Shown here: positions 23,320-34,572 of the stretch, in pieces
Position numbering within the stretch: position 1 is the stretch's first letter
Layout of the letters: every line of letters starts with the position of its first letter
Assembly: GCA_036417435.1 (NCBI GenBank)
Contig: CM070904.1
Span: forward strand, 65,564,908-65,628,907
Origin: Inia geoffrensis
Lineage: Eukaryota; Chordata; Mammalia; Artiodactyla; Iniidae
Direction of reading: 5' to 3'
Length of the DNA: 64,000 nucleotides
Notes under the pieces: generated by a model
What the model saw: the letters and a program-made list of their open reading frames with translations, nothing else
Database searches by the model: none
What the model was told of the DNA's origin: nothing
Made by a program: the position numbers and the translations under genes

Positions 23320-23890
23320 CCAAATTGGGCCCAATATAATAACAAGGTCCTTTAAGGGAAAGAGGAAGCAGGAGAGTTAGAGGCAGAGAAAGAGATGATG
23401 GAAGCAGAAGACAGAGAGAAGAAAGATTTTTTTCGGCATGCAGGCCTCTCACTGTTGTGGCCTCTCCCGTTGCGGAGCACAGGCTCCGGACGCGCAGGCT
23501 CAGCGGCCATGGCTCACAGGCCCAGCTGCTCCGCGGCACGTGGGATCTTCCCGGACAGGGGCACGAACCCGTGTCCCCTGCATCGGCAGGCAGACTCTCA
23601 ACCACTGCGCCACCAGGGAAGCCTGAGAAGGAAGATTTGATGATGTCTCACTGCTGGCTTTGAAGATGGAGGAAGGGGCCACAAGTCAAGGCAAGCAGGT
23701 GGTCTCTAGAAGATGAATAAAGCAAGGAAACTGATTCTCCTCTAGAGCCTTCAGAAGGAAAGCAGCCCTTAATTTTAACCTAATAAGACCCACTTTGGAC
23801 TTCTGATCTTCAGAACTGTGAGAGAATCCGCTTATGTTGCTTTTAGCCACACACTTTGTGGTAATCTATTACAGCAGCAATAGAAAACTA
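23320..23890 (+). repeat. MLT1-type MaLR LTR interrupted by a SINE
   Basis: The first part reads gggcccaatataataacaag, then gagagttagaggcagagaaa. After the SINE it resumes gctggctttgaagatggagg, aggaaactgattctcctcta, acttctgatcttcagaactg and gtggtaatctattacagcag, ending at aactaatacag. The order matches an MLT1-like LTR whose 5' third is missing. The CHR-1 SINE at 23430-23624 inserted into it later. The LTR itself splits an old L1. Confidence 0.75.
23430..23624 (-). repeat. CHR-1-type SINE, antisense
   Basis: The plus strand begins with a short T run and cggcatgcaggcctctcact, and ends with ccactgcgccaccagggaag, the reversed tRNA head. The words gagaagaaagattt at 23416-23429 and gagaaggaagattt at 23625-23638 are the target duplication, with one mismatch. 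Several short open frames on both strands here are SINE translations. Confidence 0.93.
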
Positions 23891-23894
23891 ATAC

Positions 23895-24480
23895 AGAGAT
23901 AACTGACATCATTATAATACTAAACTTTTCTTTCAAGAACATAATATACCACAACTTTGATTCATATCTCCTTCCATGTCCCTCAAGTGTTTGCTTTTAA
24001 CATGAATATTCTGTATTTTGTGTGAGGTTTATCCTAATAATTTAGAGTCTATGGATACTATTACTACTGGGATGTCTTCTCATCATTATATTTTACATAG
24101 TTATTTATGGTAAACAGGAAAGCTATTGCTACTTTTGTTAGTTTATTTCTTTTCCCCAATTGTTCTGATTTTCTGCCTTTAAAAAAATTCTGCTTTTATT
24201 TGTATTAATTCTTGCTTTATTTAGGTTGGTTTCAGGTTTATGTTGTGTTTATTATTTAGTTGAATGCCTAATTCATTAATTTTCTTTTTTCTTCCTCATT
24301 TAACACTGAAAATAGTTGATGTTAAGATTTGCTTCTAACTGCTTTTACATTGTCTTGTGCTTTGATTTGTAGTGTTCTTCTTTTAATTATTTTTAAGTAT
24401 TCTCTAGTAAAGAGTTTTAATTGACACTGACTGAAGATTGATATAATGAGACATTTTTTGTTAATGTTACTTAAAATTTA
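23895..24480 (-). repeat. decayed L1, antisense (ORF2 5' half)
   Basis: The words ttatttagttgaatgcctaa, ttcattaattttcttttttc and tgatttgtagtgttcttctt follow the reversed endonuclease-to-RT region of old L1s. It is the continuation of the element at 22610-23319. Confidence 0.45.
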
Positions 24481-24839
24481 TTTTGCCTTATTTTGTTTTT
24501 TATTGTATGTGTGCAAAGGGACATATGTAATTTTATATTTTTGAAAATGATAGAGGATTTTTTTTTTACCTGTGAACTAACATTTCATCCATTTTTATAA
24601 CCATTCTATGAGCCCTTGGATAGAAGGTAATATTTTTCAGTTGATCAATGTCAATTAAATATACCATATTAAAAGTATAGTACAGTAAGAATATAGTACA
24701 ATACAGACATATATTTGTGCTCTTTTTTTACTTTCAAACTTTGTGAGTCATTTTGCATATTATAAACAGAGTATAGCTAGATTTGTTTTAAACCCAATTG
24801 AATTGTTTCTAAAGGTAACAAGACCCAAATTAAATCACT

Positions 24840-25950
24840 AGCAGATGAACTTGACCAGGTGTATTTGAAAGAGATTTTAGGAGGTAGAATTGACATGACC
24901 TGATGACTTTGGTTGCATAGGGCAGAGAGTCACAGATGACTTCCAATCTTCCAGCTTGCACAGAATGGGAATATCGTTATATGGAGCAGGCAAACATAGA
25001 TGTTGTAGGGATTCTTAATGGATTTGTTTGAGGTGCCTGTATAACATGCAAGTTGAGCATATCTAGTAGGTATTGGATGAAAAGATTTGGAGCTCAGGCA
25101 TGTGATAAAAGCTAGGGTTTTACTGAGAGAAAGGCAGAGTTTTTCCTTTTAATTGAGAGTGGAATAAACATGTTTGCCATTTACGTTGTACAAGAGATAG
25201 ATTGAAGATAAAAGGCAAAGAGGGAATCATTAGCAGAGGATAATCCTGGATCCTGAGAGGGATCTTGAGTCTAAAGCAGAGGTAGAACATTTGTCTTACA
25301 AAGGAGAAAAGATTTTAGGGGGGGAAAGAAGAAGATTAGCAGGAAAGTAAATAAGTTTTTTGACTGGGAGAGCAGAAGAGGAAAGGGAGAGGTTGTTTAT
25401 TTCTGACTGTTTGTCCAAGTCGTTTAAATTATGGCGGGAAACCCGCTGAATCCTGCTGCTCACATACAGTCAAAGAAGGACTCATACACTACCTGATAAG
25501 TGAGGAATTTGAGTTATGCACTGGTTGTTTGCTCTCCTCAGCCTGGTATCTCCTGCTATCAGAGGTGCAATTTTTCTGTGCTTAATTTCCTGGTTTTGAG
25601 TGTGTTGTGCAGAGGTCTCTATGGTGCTTCTGTTTTATGAAAGCAGAGGAAGCAATGTCAGCTGATGAGCAAAGAAGACAGAGGTAGAGTGGTGAATTCC
25701 TTAAGGTAGTGATAATTTGAAATTAAAAAAAAAAGAGAGAGCCAGTTTGGAGAGACGACAGGATTTTGTGAGCATTCTTGAGAATCCAGCTGAGGCCAAG
25801 ATGACTTGGAGAGCAAGGATTGTAATATTATCTCCAGAAGTACTCAGAGACCTGGAACAAGCACACACATTGGACCAGTGACTGACTATTGATGGCCATC
25901 TGCACAGAAGGTATGGCAGTAGATCAAAGGACAGAGGGTCAGGGACCTAA
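24840..25950 (-). repeat. L2 LINE fragment, antisense
   Basis: The plus strand has agattttaggaggtagaatt, gatttgtttgaggtgcctgt, aacatgcaagttgagcatat and gatttggagctcaggcatgt, which follow the antisense of L2 ORF2 upstream of the RT C-terminus. Similarity fades after about 25400, so the right limit is uncertain. Confidence 0.5.
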
Positions 25951-25984
25951 GGGTGCTGGGAGAGTTCTGTACTTTATGGATCAA

Positions 25985-28900
25985 CTTTGTAAAGGGATAG
26001 ACTTACAGAAATGTACACAGATACTAATGGTATGGCTTAATGAATTCTCATAAGGTGAACATGACTGTGTATCCATCACCCAGATCATGAAATAGAAAAT
26101 CACTCACATAACAGAAGCACCCCCCCTCACATACTCCCAGAGTACTATCCGCTCCAAATTCAGTCACTCTTCTGATATGTGAATAGACACACACCATAAA
26201 AGATTAGTGTGTGTCTGACGTTGTTTTTATATTAGGTTGTGGAGTTCAGTTTTTTTGTTGTATGTAGCAATAGTCCACACTTGATTATTGCTATAGGTTG
26301 TGTTAATATACCCAATGCCTAGCCTATACTTCTTTGGAATTTACAAATAGTGCCCCTATGAACATCATCGGGTTGCATATGCATATATTTGGGAGGTTAT
26401 ATATATCTAGGACTGGAATTGTTGAGTCATAGGATATACATATGTTCAGTGTTAATGGGTTCTGTCACTTTTCCAAAGACCATGAGAATAGCAGTGTATG
26501 AGAGTTCCTATTGCTTTACATCCTCAGCAACAAGAATTTTAGATATTCTGGTACGTAAGTAGTGGTATCTCACTGTGATTGCATTTCTCATATTGACCAT
26601 ATTGTTCTATTGTGTTGTACCTATTCACTTTTTGCTCATTTTTCCATGGCTTTTTCCATCTTTTTACTGATTTTTAGGTGTTTTTTGTATATTTTGGACA
26701 TGAGTCTTTTGTAAGATATGTTTTTCTGTTGATATCTTTTCTCAATCCATGGCTTATATTTTCCATCCTCTTAACAGTCTCTTAATGAACACAAATTCTT
26801 AATGTGGCCCAATTTATAACATTTTTCTTTATCGTTAGGGCTTTTGGGTCTTGTTAAGAAATTCTTGCTTATTCCAAGAATATGAAGATACTTCCCTCTG
26901 CTTGTTCTAGAAGTTTCGTTGCTTTATCTTCCACATTTAGATTTATGATTTATCTTGAATCAATTTTGAATTATAGTGTGAGGTGGGGATTATTATACAT
27001 ATTTTTCCTTTGACTCAACACCATTTATTGAAAAGACTAATCTTTCCCTATTGTACTGCAGTGTAATCTTTATTATGACTGAAGTGACTATATAAGTGTG
27101 CATCTGTTTCTAATTCTATATTATGTTTCTCTGGTATATTACCTAGCTGAACATCACTCTGATTATTGTAACTTTAATAAATCTTGAAAGTCCTCCAGCT
27201 TTGCTTTTCTTCCTCAAAATTATCTTGTCTTTTCTTGGCCCTTTGCATTTCTGTATACAGTTAGGAACAGCTTGTCAAATGCCAACCCAAGAAAAAAAAC
27301 GACTAGCATTTTTACTGGGCTTTTGTTGAATATATGAATCAATCTGAGGAGAGATTTATGGTACAAAGTTAACATATTTTATTTATTTGTAATTCTTAAT
27401 TTTAATGGTTAGCACCACTAGAAGAATGTTGTATAGAAGGGATAATAGTGGTAATTCTTGTCTTAATTTGAATCTCAGGATGAGAAGCTTTCTATATGTC
27501 ATCTTTGAATGTAAGTTTGTTGAAACTATCAGAATAAGGAGGTTCCCTTTTTTGATTAGTTTGCTAAGGGTTAAAATGGTGTTGACTTTTATGAAAGGTG
27601 TATTCTACTTCTCTTGAGAAGATTAGATGATTTTTTCATCTTTATTCTGCTATTGTAGTAAATTACAGATTGAATTTCAATATTAGACCAACCTTACATT
27701 CCTAGAATCATCACACTTCATTGTGTTGTCTTATCCACTCAATATAATGCAGCATTAAGTTGCTACTATTTTAAGATTTTTCATCTATGTTTACTAGAGA
27801 CATTTTCCTATAGTTTTCTTTCCTTGAATGTCTTTGTCAATTATTTTTATAAAGATTTTATTCAACTCATAAAACGTTGGAAAGTTTATTCTGGAAGAGT
27901 TTGTGTGAGACAGGTATTTTAAGATTTTGGTCCTAGAGATAGATTTCTTTTTTAGGAAGATTTAAAATTATAGATTCTGTTTCTTACTGTGTTGGTTATA
28001 TTAGATTGTTTTTTTCCTAGGATTTAATCCTTTTTATAAGTGGTATAAAGTTGTTCATAAAACCTAATTTTTATCTTTTTAGTACTTGTGGGATCTACAG
28101 TGGTAAGTTTTAATTTCTACTATTAACAATAATTGTTGAACAGTCCTGTTAGAGAGTGCCTACTTTTTATTAGTTTTTTAAAAGTAGAGAACATGCTTTT
28201 AATTTTGTTGATTTTGTATTTTGAATGCTTATTTTTTTAAGTTCATTAGTCTCTGCCCTCATCTTAATTACTTCCTTCATTTAACTTGTTTTGGGTTTAA
28301 TTTGCTGTTTTTTAAAAAATTCTGAACTTCCAAAGATGGATATTTTGATTGTAGAGTTTCAATCTTTGGTTTTATATGCATTTAAGACTGTAAAATTTTT
28401 CTATAAGCACTGTTTTAGTTACAGTCCACAAATTTTGATAGCTACTATCTTCATTATCATTCAGGTCTAAATATTTTCCAATTCCCCTTGTGTCTTTAAT
28501 TGTTTTTTTGGCCTGTGGTTTATTTCCGAATGATGCGTATGTGTGTTTCTTGTTGTATTTCTTCTTCGTTTTGATAATGTCACTGACTTAATTTCACTGT
28601 TGTCAGAAACATCCCATGAATGCATTCAGTTTTTTAAAATATTTGAGACTTGCTTTATGAGCTAATATCTCAGCAAATATGGCCATTTGCTAAGAATGTG
28701 TGTTCTTTATTATTGTCTGCAGTGTTTTATGTATGAAAATAAGGGCAACTTTTTACACTGTTTTGTTTAGATCATTTATATCTTTTCTGATTTTTCTTCT
28801 GCTTTATCTAGTTACTAAAAACAAAGAGTTAAAGCCCCCACTGTAATTATGGATTTGTCTCTTTTTCTTTTTAGTTACATATTTTGAACCCATAACACTG

Positions 28901-29230
28901 GTGCAGTAAAATTTAGAATTTTTATATCTTCTGGTGGATTGACCGTTTTATTATGTGATTTTGCTCTTGTTTTATGGTAATACATGTTGCCTAATTTGTT
29001 GCTACTAATATAAAAACACCAGCTTTATTTTGGATAGTGTTTACATGGTGTTTCTTTTTCCATCATTTTTCTTTCAAAATTTCTGTGTCATGTATTATTT
29101 AAGATGCCTTTTTTATAAGAGGCATATATATTTTTTATTTTTTAAAACAAGTCTGACAATCTTAGTCATTTAATTGAGGTATTACAGTGTTTTACATTTA
29201 ATGTATTGTAAGTACTAATATATTTTTGAT
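25985..29230 (-). repeat. old L1 (L1M-type), antisense, nearly whole ORF2
   Basis: The segment starts with a reversed L1M-like 3'UTR (gtatccatcacccagatcat). It continues through the reversed C-terminal part of ORF2 (cattgaccatattgttct-like text), the middle (agcaccactagaagaatgtt, aaccttacattcctagaatc), the RT/endonuclease part (tttgggtttaatttgctgtt, gttacagtccacaaattttg) and the ORF2 start (tggtgtttctttttccatca, ttttacatttaatgtattgt). Every frame is full of stops, so it is an ancient dead copy. Confidence 0.65.
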
Positions 29231-29231
29231 A

Positions 29232-29765
29232 TAATGCTGGGTTTGGTTTGCTAATTTTTTGAGTATGTTTGTGTCTGTGTTCATGAATGACATTGGTTTG
29301 CAGTTTTCTTTTATTGTAATGCCTTTCTCAGGATTATGCTGTCCTCATAAAGTACATTGGGAAGTACTTCTTTCTCTTCTATGTACAAGAAGAGTTTGTG
29401 TGGAATTAGCATTATTTCTTTCTAAAATGTTAGGTAGAATTTTCTAGTGGTATTATTAAGGCTTAGAATTTACTTTCTTGGAAGGATTTTAACTATCATA
29501 AATTTCATTAATCCATATATATTTTCAGGTTATCTATTTCTTTTTGTATGAACTTCGGTAGTTTGTATCTTTTGAGAAATTGGTTCATTTCAGCTACATG
29601 GTTGAATTTATGGCATACATTTTTTTTTTATAATATTCTCATTATCCTGATAATATCTGAAGGGGCTTTAAAGATGCTTTCTCTTTCAATGCTGATATTA
29701 GTAAATGTGTCTGCCTCTTTTGACATTTTTCTAGAGGTTTACCAATTTTAAAAATTATTTTTATT
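29232..29765 (-). repeat. second old L1 fragment, antisense (RT region)
   Basis: At about 29232 the sequence jumps back to a region of L1 that was already passed: gggtttggtttgctaatttt, gacattggtttgcagttttc and gaagagtttgtgtggaatta. It then runs to ctagaggtttaccaatttta. This is a separate L1 fragment or a partial duplication abutting the previous one. Confidence 0.55.
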
Positions 29766-31015
29766 ATTAAACATCCTTGGTTGAGTACCTTCAAAAAGAT
29801 TTTTTAAAGTGAGTAAACATTTCTTGACCAAAAAAGAAAAAGGAAAGGCTAAAGACCCATGACAACCAAATGCCTAATATAAAGCATGAATATTAATTAG
29901 ATCCTCTAGTTCAACAAAACCAGGTACATTATTTGTAGAAATTGCACAAATTTTAATATAGACTTGATTTTAGATAATAGAATCATTTTTAATTTTCATA
30001 AGTATGAAAATGGTGCCACGACTATGCAGAATATATTTACTTTTAGGAGGTGTATGCTGATGTACGTAAAGTATTGTTACGTCTACAAATTATTTTGAAA
30101 AAGCTTAGCCAAAAATAAATGATACAGAAAATTCGTCAGTTGTTGAATTTGGGTGGTGAATATACGGGTAGTTACTGAACTGTTCATTTCCCTTTTTTAC
30201 ATATTTAAAAATTATTTTTAAAAGCTGAAAAATATTTCAATGTTAGGCACTGCCTACCACCAGCAAATCAAAGGGAGCCTTTAGTGTGAGCTAAACTGAT
30301 CAGTGAAGACTTCATTGAGGATTTGGGGGTTTTGGTTGGGCTTTCAAATTGGAGCAGAGTTACGTAGATGGAATAAAAGAGGGAGGTCATGTTTGAAAGG
30401 GAGTAATATAAACAAAAGTTGAGAGATTAAGATGAAAATGACTTGTCACTTTTAACTTGCCTTACTCCCAGTCATTCCTGGGAGCTCTTTGCTAAGGGTG
30501 ATAAAGCTGGCTGTCTGAAACTTTATTTATGACTATGCTATAGTAGTATCAATTTTCCCTAAATAAGAGCTTCCATGTTCATTGGGAGAATGTTGGAGGA
30601 ATTTGTTTAAATGTCTTATTTTAAGTACTATGAGTCGTTCATTACACTATTTGCCAGTTCCTTCACCAAAGTTTCTGTTTTAAGGATTACTGCATTTCTC
30701 CCCTCAGAAGTATGTTTCTTATTTGTAGAGTGACATGGGAAAAATAAACTTTCTATATGTTCATCATTGCTCTGTTATTCCCTGTAAATATTTAGGAATC
30801 AGAATGCTACTAATCTGTTAATATAATCAAAGCTCCCAGTTATTATTTCAGGGTTTCATGCCTCAGACAATATGTTAAATTTTCTTAGTGAAATTTCTTC
30901 ATGTTGCTCAATTATATTTACCTATGGCCCCTTCTGCCTCTCTTCCCAAATTCTTCTGTATCCCAGGTCCAAATGATCATAATGATAGCTCTGCACTCAG
31001 TCTCTTACCTTCTGA
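29766..31015. other. mostly unassigned sequence with a weak L2-like piece
   Basis: AT-rich. From 30290 to 30420 the words gatcagtgaagacttcattg and gggctttcaaattggagcag hint at a short antisense L2 piece. The rest was not recognised. Confidence 0.4.
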
Positions 31016-31340
31016 ATAATAGAAGCACCTAGCACTTACACTGTATTTGGTTTTCCATTTTCAAAGTGCTTTGCAATCAGTGCCCGGCTGAGCTCCCTTA
31101 ACCGTGAAATTTATTTCTTGATGACAGAAGGAACAAAACCTTGGCATCTGGCTATGCCCACTATTACCACCATGGAGCAGGGAGAAAAATCAGTGCTGTG
31201 GATAGAGGAGGAAGTTAGGGGTCAGGAGATTTGTGTCCTATTTTTGACTCTTCGCTTGACTTATGCACATCCTGGCTTAAGGCAGCAATTGCTCACTGTA
31301 AATTTTACCACCTGTAGGAGGAGGATGGAATCCACATTGA
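31016..31340 (+). repeat. possible MIR- or L3-family fragment
   Basis: The phrases acctagcacttacactgtat, ttttcaaagtgctttgcaat and caggagatttgtgtcctatt resemble old mammalian SINE/LINE words (MIR/L3). The match is too diverged to place. Confidence 0.3.
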
Positions 31341-31463
31341 AAAGATGAGAAACTCATCTGTCACAAATAGGATGCCTTGAATTTGTAGTGGGACTTTGGT
31401 ACCTGATGAAATTGTTAACAGAATGATATATGGAGACTATCCCTCCATGATGTGGTATTTTCT

Positions 31464-31686
31464 TTTCTTTTCTTTTTCTTTTTTTTTTTTTTTGCGGTAC
31501 TCGGGCCTCTCACTGTTGTGGCCCCTCCCGCCGCGGAGCACAGGCTCCGGATGCGCAGGCTCAGCGGCCATGGCTCAGGGGCCCAGGCGCTCCACGGCAT
31601 GTGGGATCTTCCCTGACCAGGGCACGAACTCGTGCCCCCTGAATCGGCAGGCGTACTCCCAACCACTGCGCCACCAGGGAAACCCT
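31464..31686 (-). repeat. CHR-1-type SINE, antisense
   Basis: The reversed A-tail is a T-rich stretch at 31464-31493, followed by gcggtactcgggcctctcac and the reversed body, and it ends accactgcgccaccagggaa. Target duplication: gatgtggtattttct at 31449-31463 against gatggggtattttct at 31687-31701 (one mismatch). Confidence 0.93.
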
Positions 31687-31701
31687 GATGGGGTATTTTC
31701 T

Positions 31702-33912
31702 ATTAAAAGATTAATTTTCTGAAATTATATGGTGAGTAAAAACAGCCTCACTACATTTATTTCCCATATTCTTCCCCTTCTTAAAAGTCAGTAAGTCCAG
31801 AAAAAAGAAAAGAAATAACACAAAGCTAAACCCAGTTAGTTACACTCAGTAAACTATATACTCTTTATATATGTCACAGTCATTGTGATGACATTTAATA
31901 ATTATAAAAAAGAATTAATGAGAATTTCTAGTGGCATACATCATAAGACTTGGTGATCAAACTGACAGTCTCCCTTCTTCTAATTCTGGATATTTTTTTT
32001 TTTTGTTTTTAGTGCAAATGACAGGTTAAATTATAAGGTATCTATTAATACAGAAGAAATGAAGATAGTGCAGAAGAACAATAGATAATGGCATTGATAG
32101 TGACAGTAATCCAGAAAAAGGCAGATGTGTTTATCTGGATACCTGTTTTGATCTGTCCTTTTTTATGACAGATGTTATTAGTTTTCAATGGAATTTGTGT
32201 ATCTGAGTCTCTGTTTCATACAGGAAAGCATCTCATGCATATATTTTGGTTGGACATGTTCTATTACAGAAGAGTAGATGACTGATACTAAGCATCAAGT
32301 TTACTTGATTTCCCATAAAAATGAAAGTGATACCTTTCTAAAGTAGGTGAAAAAAGTAAAATCCTTATTTAAGGATTTCTAAAGGGAATATGTGGGATGA
32401 ACTTAGGAACAGGGGAAGAAATCATTCAGTGATTTTATGTTGGTCAGAAAACACAATTATATAAACCCATAGAAGGTGGCTTCTGCTTCTTTTCTCTCCC
32501 CATTCTTCAGGGAGAGACTATTTCTATCAGAACAAGGGGCACTGAATATACATGTTCCACTCACATTGAAGTCCTGTCTGGGGAGAGTGATTTGAGAGGG
32601 GCTTACAAGGTCAATTAGTGAAATTATTAGTTTTCCAAACTGGAAGCTTCCATATCCCTGTCTTGCCATATTTATTTCTGCTCTGAAGTGATAGTGAATG
32701 TGAAATAGAATGTTCTAATAAAACCTGAAAAATTGAGAAAGAGAACCAAATGTTTTCATTTATCTAAATATTCGATACATTTATAAACATAGCCCATCAA
32801 TGGCTAATTTTTCAGTTTCTCTTTTCAAAACATTGGACTGGTGTTTAGGCCAGATGAGGGAAAGAAGAGATCAACTCCTTCATGGATTCACTTTCATGGT
32901 TTTGGGGTTATTCATGATATGGTGATTTTGTGGTGAAATCAATGGAGAGAATTATTATCATTATTTTTTGCTCACTTTATTCTCACAAACATTTGAGCCC
33001 AGTAAGGAGGGTGCTACCATCTTTCTCCTTGATCACAAAAGTGACAGGTTTGTTTCTCATATCCCTTATAACATTGGTAAAAATTAGCAAATTGTACCTA
33101 CTTTACAATTGGGGGAAATAAAGTAGACTACTGTCTTGCTGGTCCTCAAGATTCAGTGGGGGAAGTAGAATTTAGGCTGAGGGTGAGGCCTCTGACTTTT
33201 CCTACCACTGTCTGCTAATTTTCTTGGGAAAGTATACAGTCCAGTAAAATATTATATAGTTGTACTCATTTGTTAGTGTTTGTGTCAGAAATGTTTTGAT
33301 TTCATTGGATATGACAGAGAAAACTTTACTAGTGATGAAAAAAAAATCTAATGCAATTTAAGAAAACTTTGGTACAACAATACTTTCCCCTCCAGTTTTC
33401 TAGATTTTCACTCATGCTATAAATTTTTAGGTGTTTCTTTGAACAGAAAATTCAAGTGTTAAGACAAAATAAATCTACATACCTTTTTTAAGTATAAATG
33501 GTTGGTGTGGCTGTTCTCTCATAAAATAACATCACAAGCATCAGTGTTATACTGCTGAAATTTGTTTTGAAAACAAAAAAATACTTTCTTCAAAACACGT
33601 ATAAGTATGTTCAAACTTCTCATGTCCTTTCTCTGAATTTTAGCATCTCCTAGATCCTGAGTGGTATGGCAAGGGTTCTAGCCAGACTTCAACTGGACTT
33701 CTGTGGGCCATGACCAAGAATCAGTGCACTATCTTAACTATCACACTGAGCTTGAACAGTTCAGGTTCATCAACAATTTGTGGCAAGAACCTGGCTTGAG
33801 AAGTTATCAGATGTTTTAAGCACAAGGAGTTCAATCTTGTGGTGCTGAAATTGTTCATTCTTCTAAACACCCAAGCAGCAACATTTAATGTGTAGTAAAA
33901 ACCCAACATTTT
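31702..33912. other. unassigned AT-rich sequence
   Basis: About 2.2 kb without an identifiable repeat or exon. Open frames at 32457-32669 (minus) and 32930-33121 (plus) have no recognisable homology. Confidence 0.45.
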
Positions 33913-34123
33913 GGGCTTCCCTGGTGGCGCAGTGGTTGAGAGTCCGCCTGCCGATGAAGGGGGCGCGGGTTCGTGCCCCCGTCCGGGAAGATCCCACACG
34001 CCACAGAGCGGCTGTGCCCGTTAGCCATGGCCGCTGAGCCTGCACGTCCGGAGCCTGTGCTCTGCAACGGGAGGGACCACAACAGTGAGATGCCCGCGTA
34101 CAGCGAAAAAAAAAAAAAAAAAA
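33913..34123 (+). repeat. CHR-1-type SINE
   Basis: Begins gggcttccctggtggcgcag, contains ccatggccgctgagcctgca, and ends gcccgcgtacagcg followed by about 18 A. It differs from the other copies at several CpG sites (for example gatcccacacgccacagagc). No clear target duplication was found on the flanks cccaacatttt and gaattggaat. Confidence 0.92.
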
Positions 34124-34375
34124 GAATTGGAATATCTTGATTTGATAAAGTTTTTCTAAATTACACTTCCCAGTAGATACTTGACATATGGGCATAGGGA
34201 GAGCCATAAGAAAACTTACTTTTAAGTTAAAAGAATAATAAATACCATTTACTACTGAATTTATAGAGATTTGTATGTGGGTTTGGCTATATATGTATCT
34301 ATATCAGAGTGGTAATATTGTAGGTTATTATTATTTTCCTTTTTCCTACTCCATATTAGGTTTTAGATTATTAGG

Positions 34376-34572
34376 TCAAAGAGACCTGGAATTGAATCCC
34401 AGCTTTGCCACCTACTAGCTGTGTGACTTGCCTAAAAGTCAACCTTTGTGAGAACCAGTTTCCTCATTTTTGAAATGTTAAATAATTATGATAGCTACCT
34501 CATAAAGTGGTTGTGAGAATTAATGCAATAATATAAGGCCCCCGGGGTATACAAGTCATCTAATATATATTA
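34376..34572 (+). repeat. MIR SINE
   Basis: A good match in order to MIR: acctggaattgaatcccagc, tttgccacctactagctgtg, tgacttgcctaaaagtcaac, cagtttcctcatttttgaaa and tacctcataaagtggttgtg. Confidence 0.85.
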
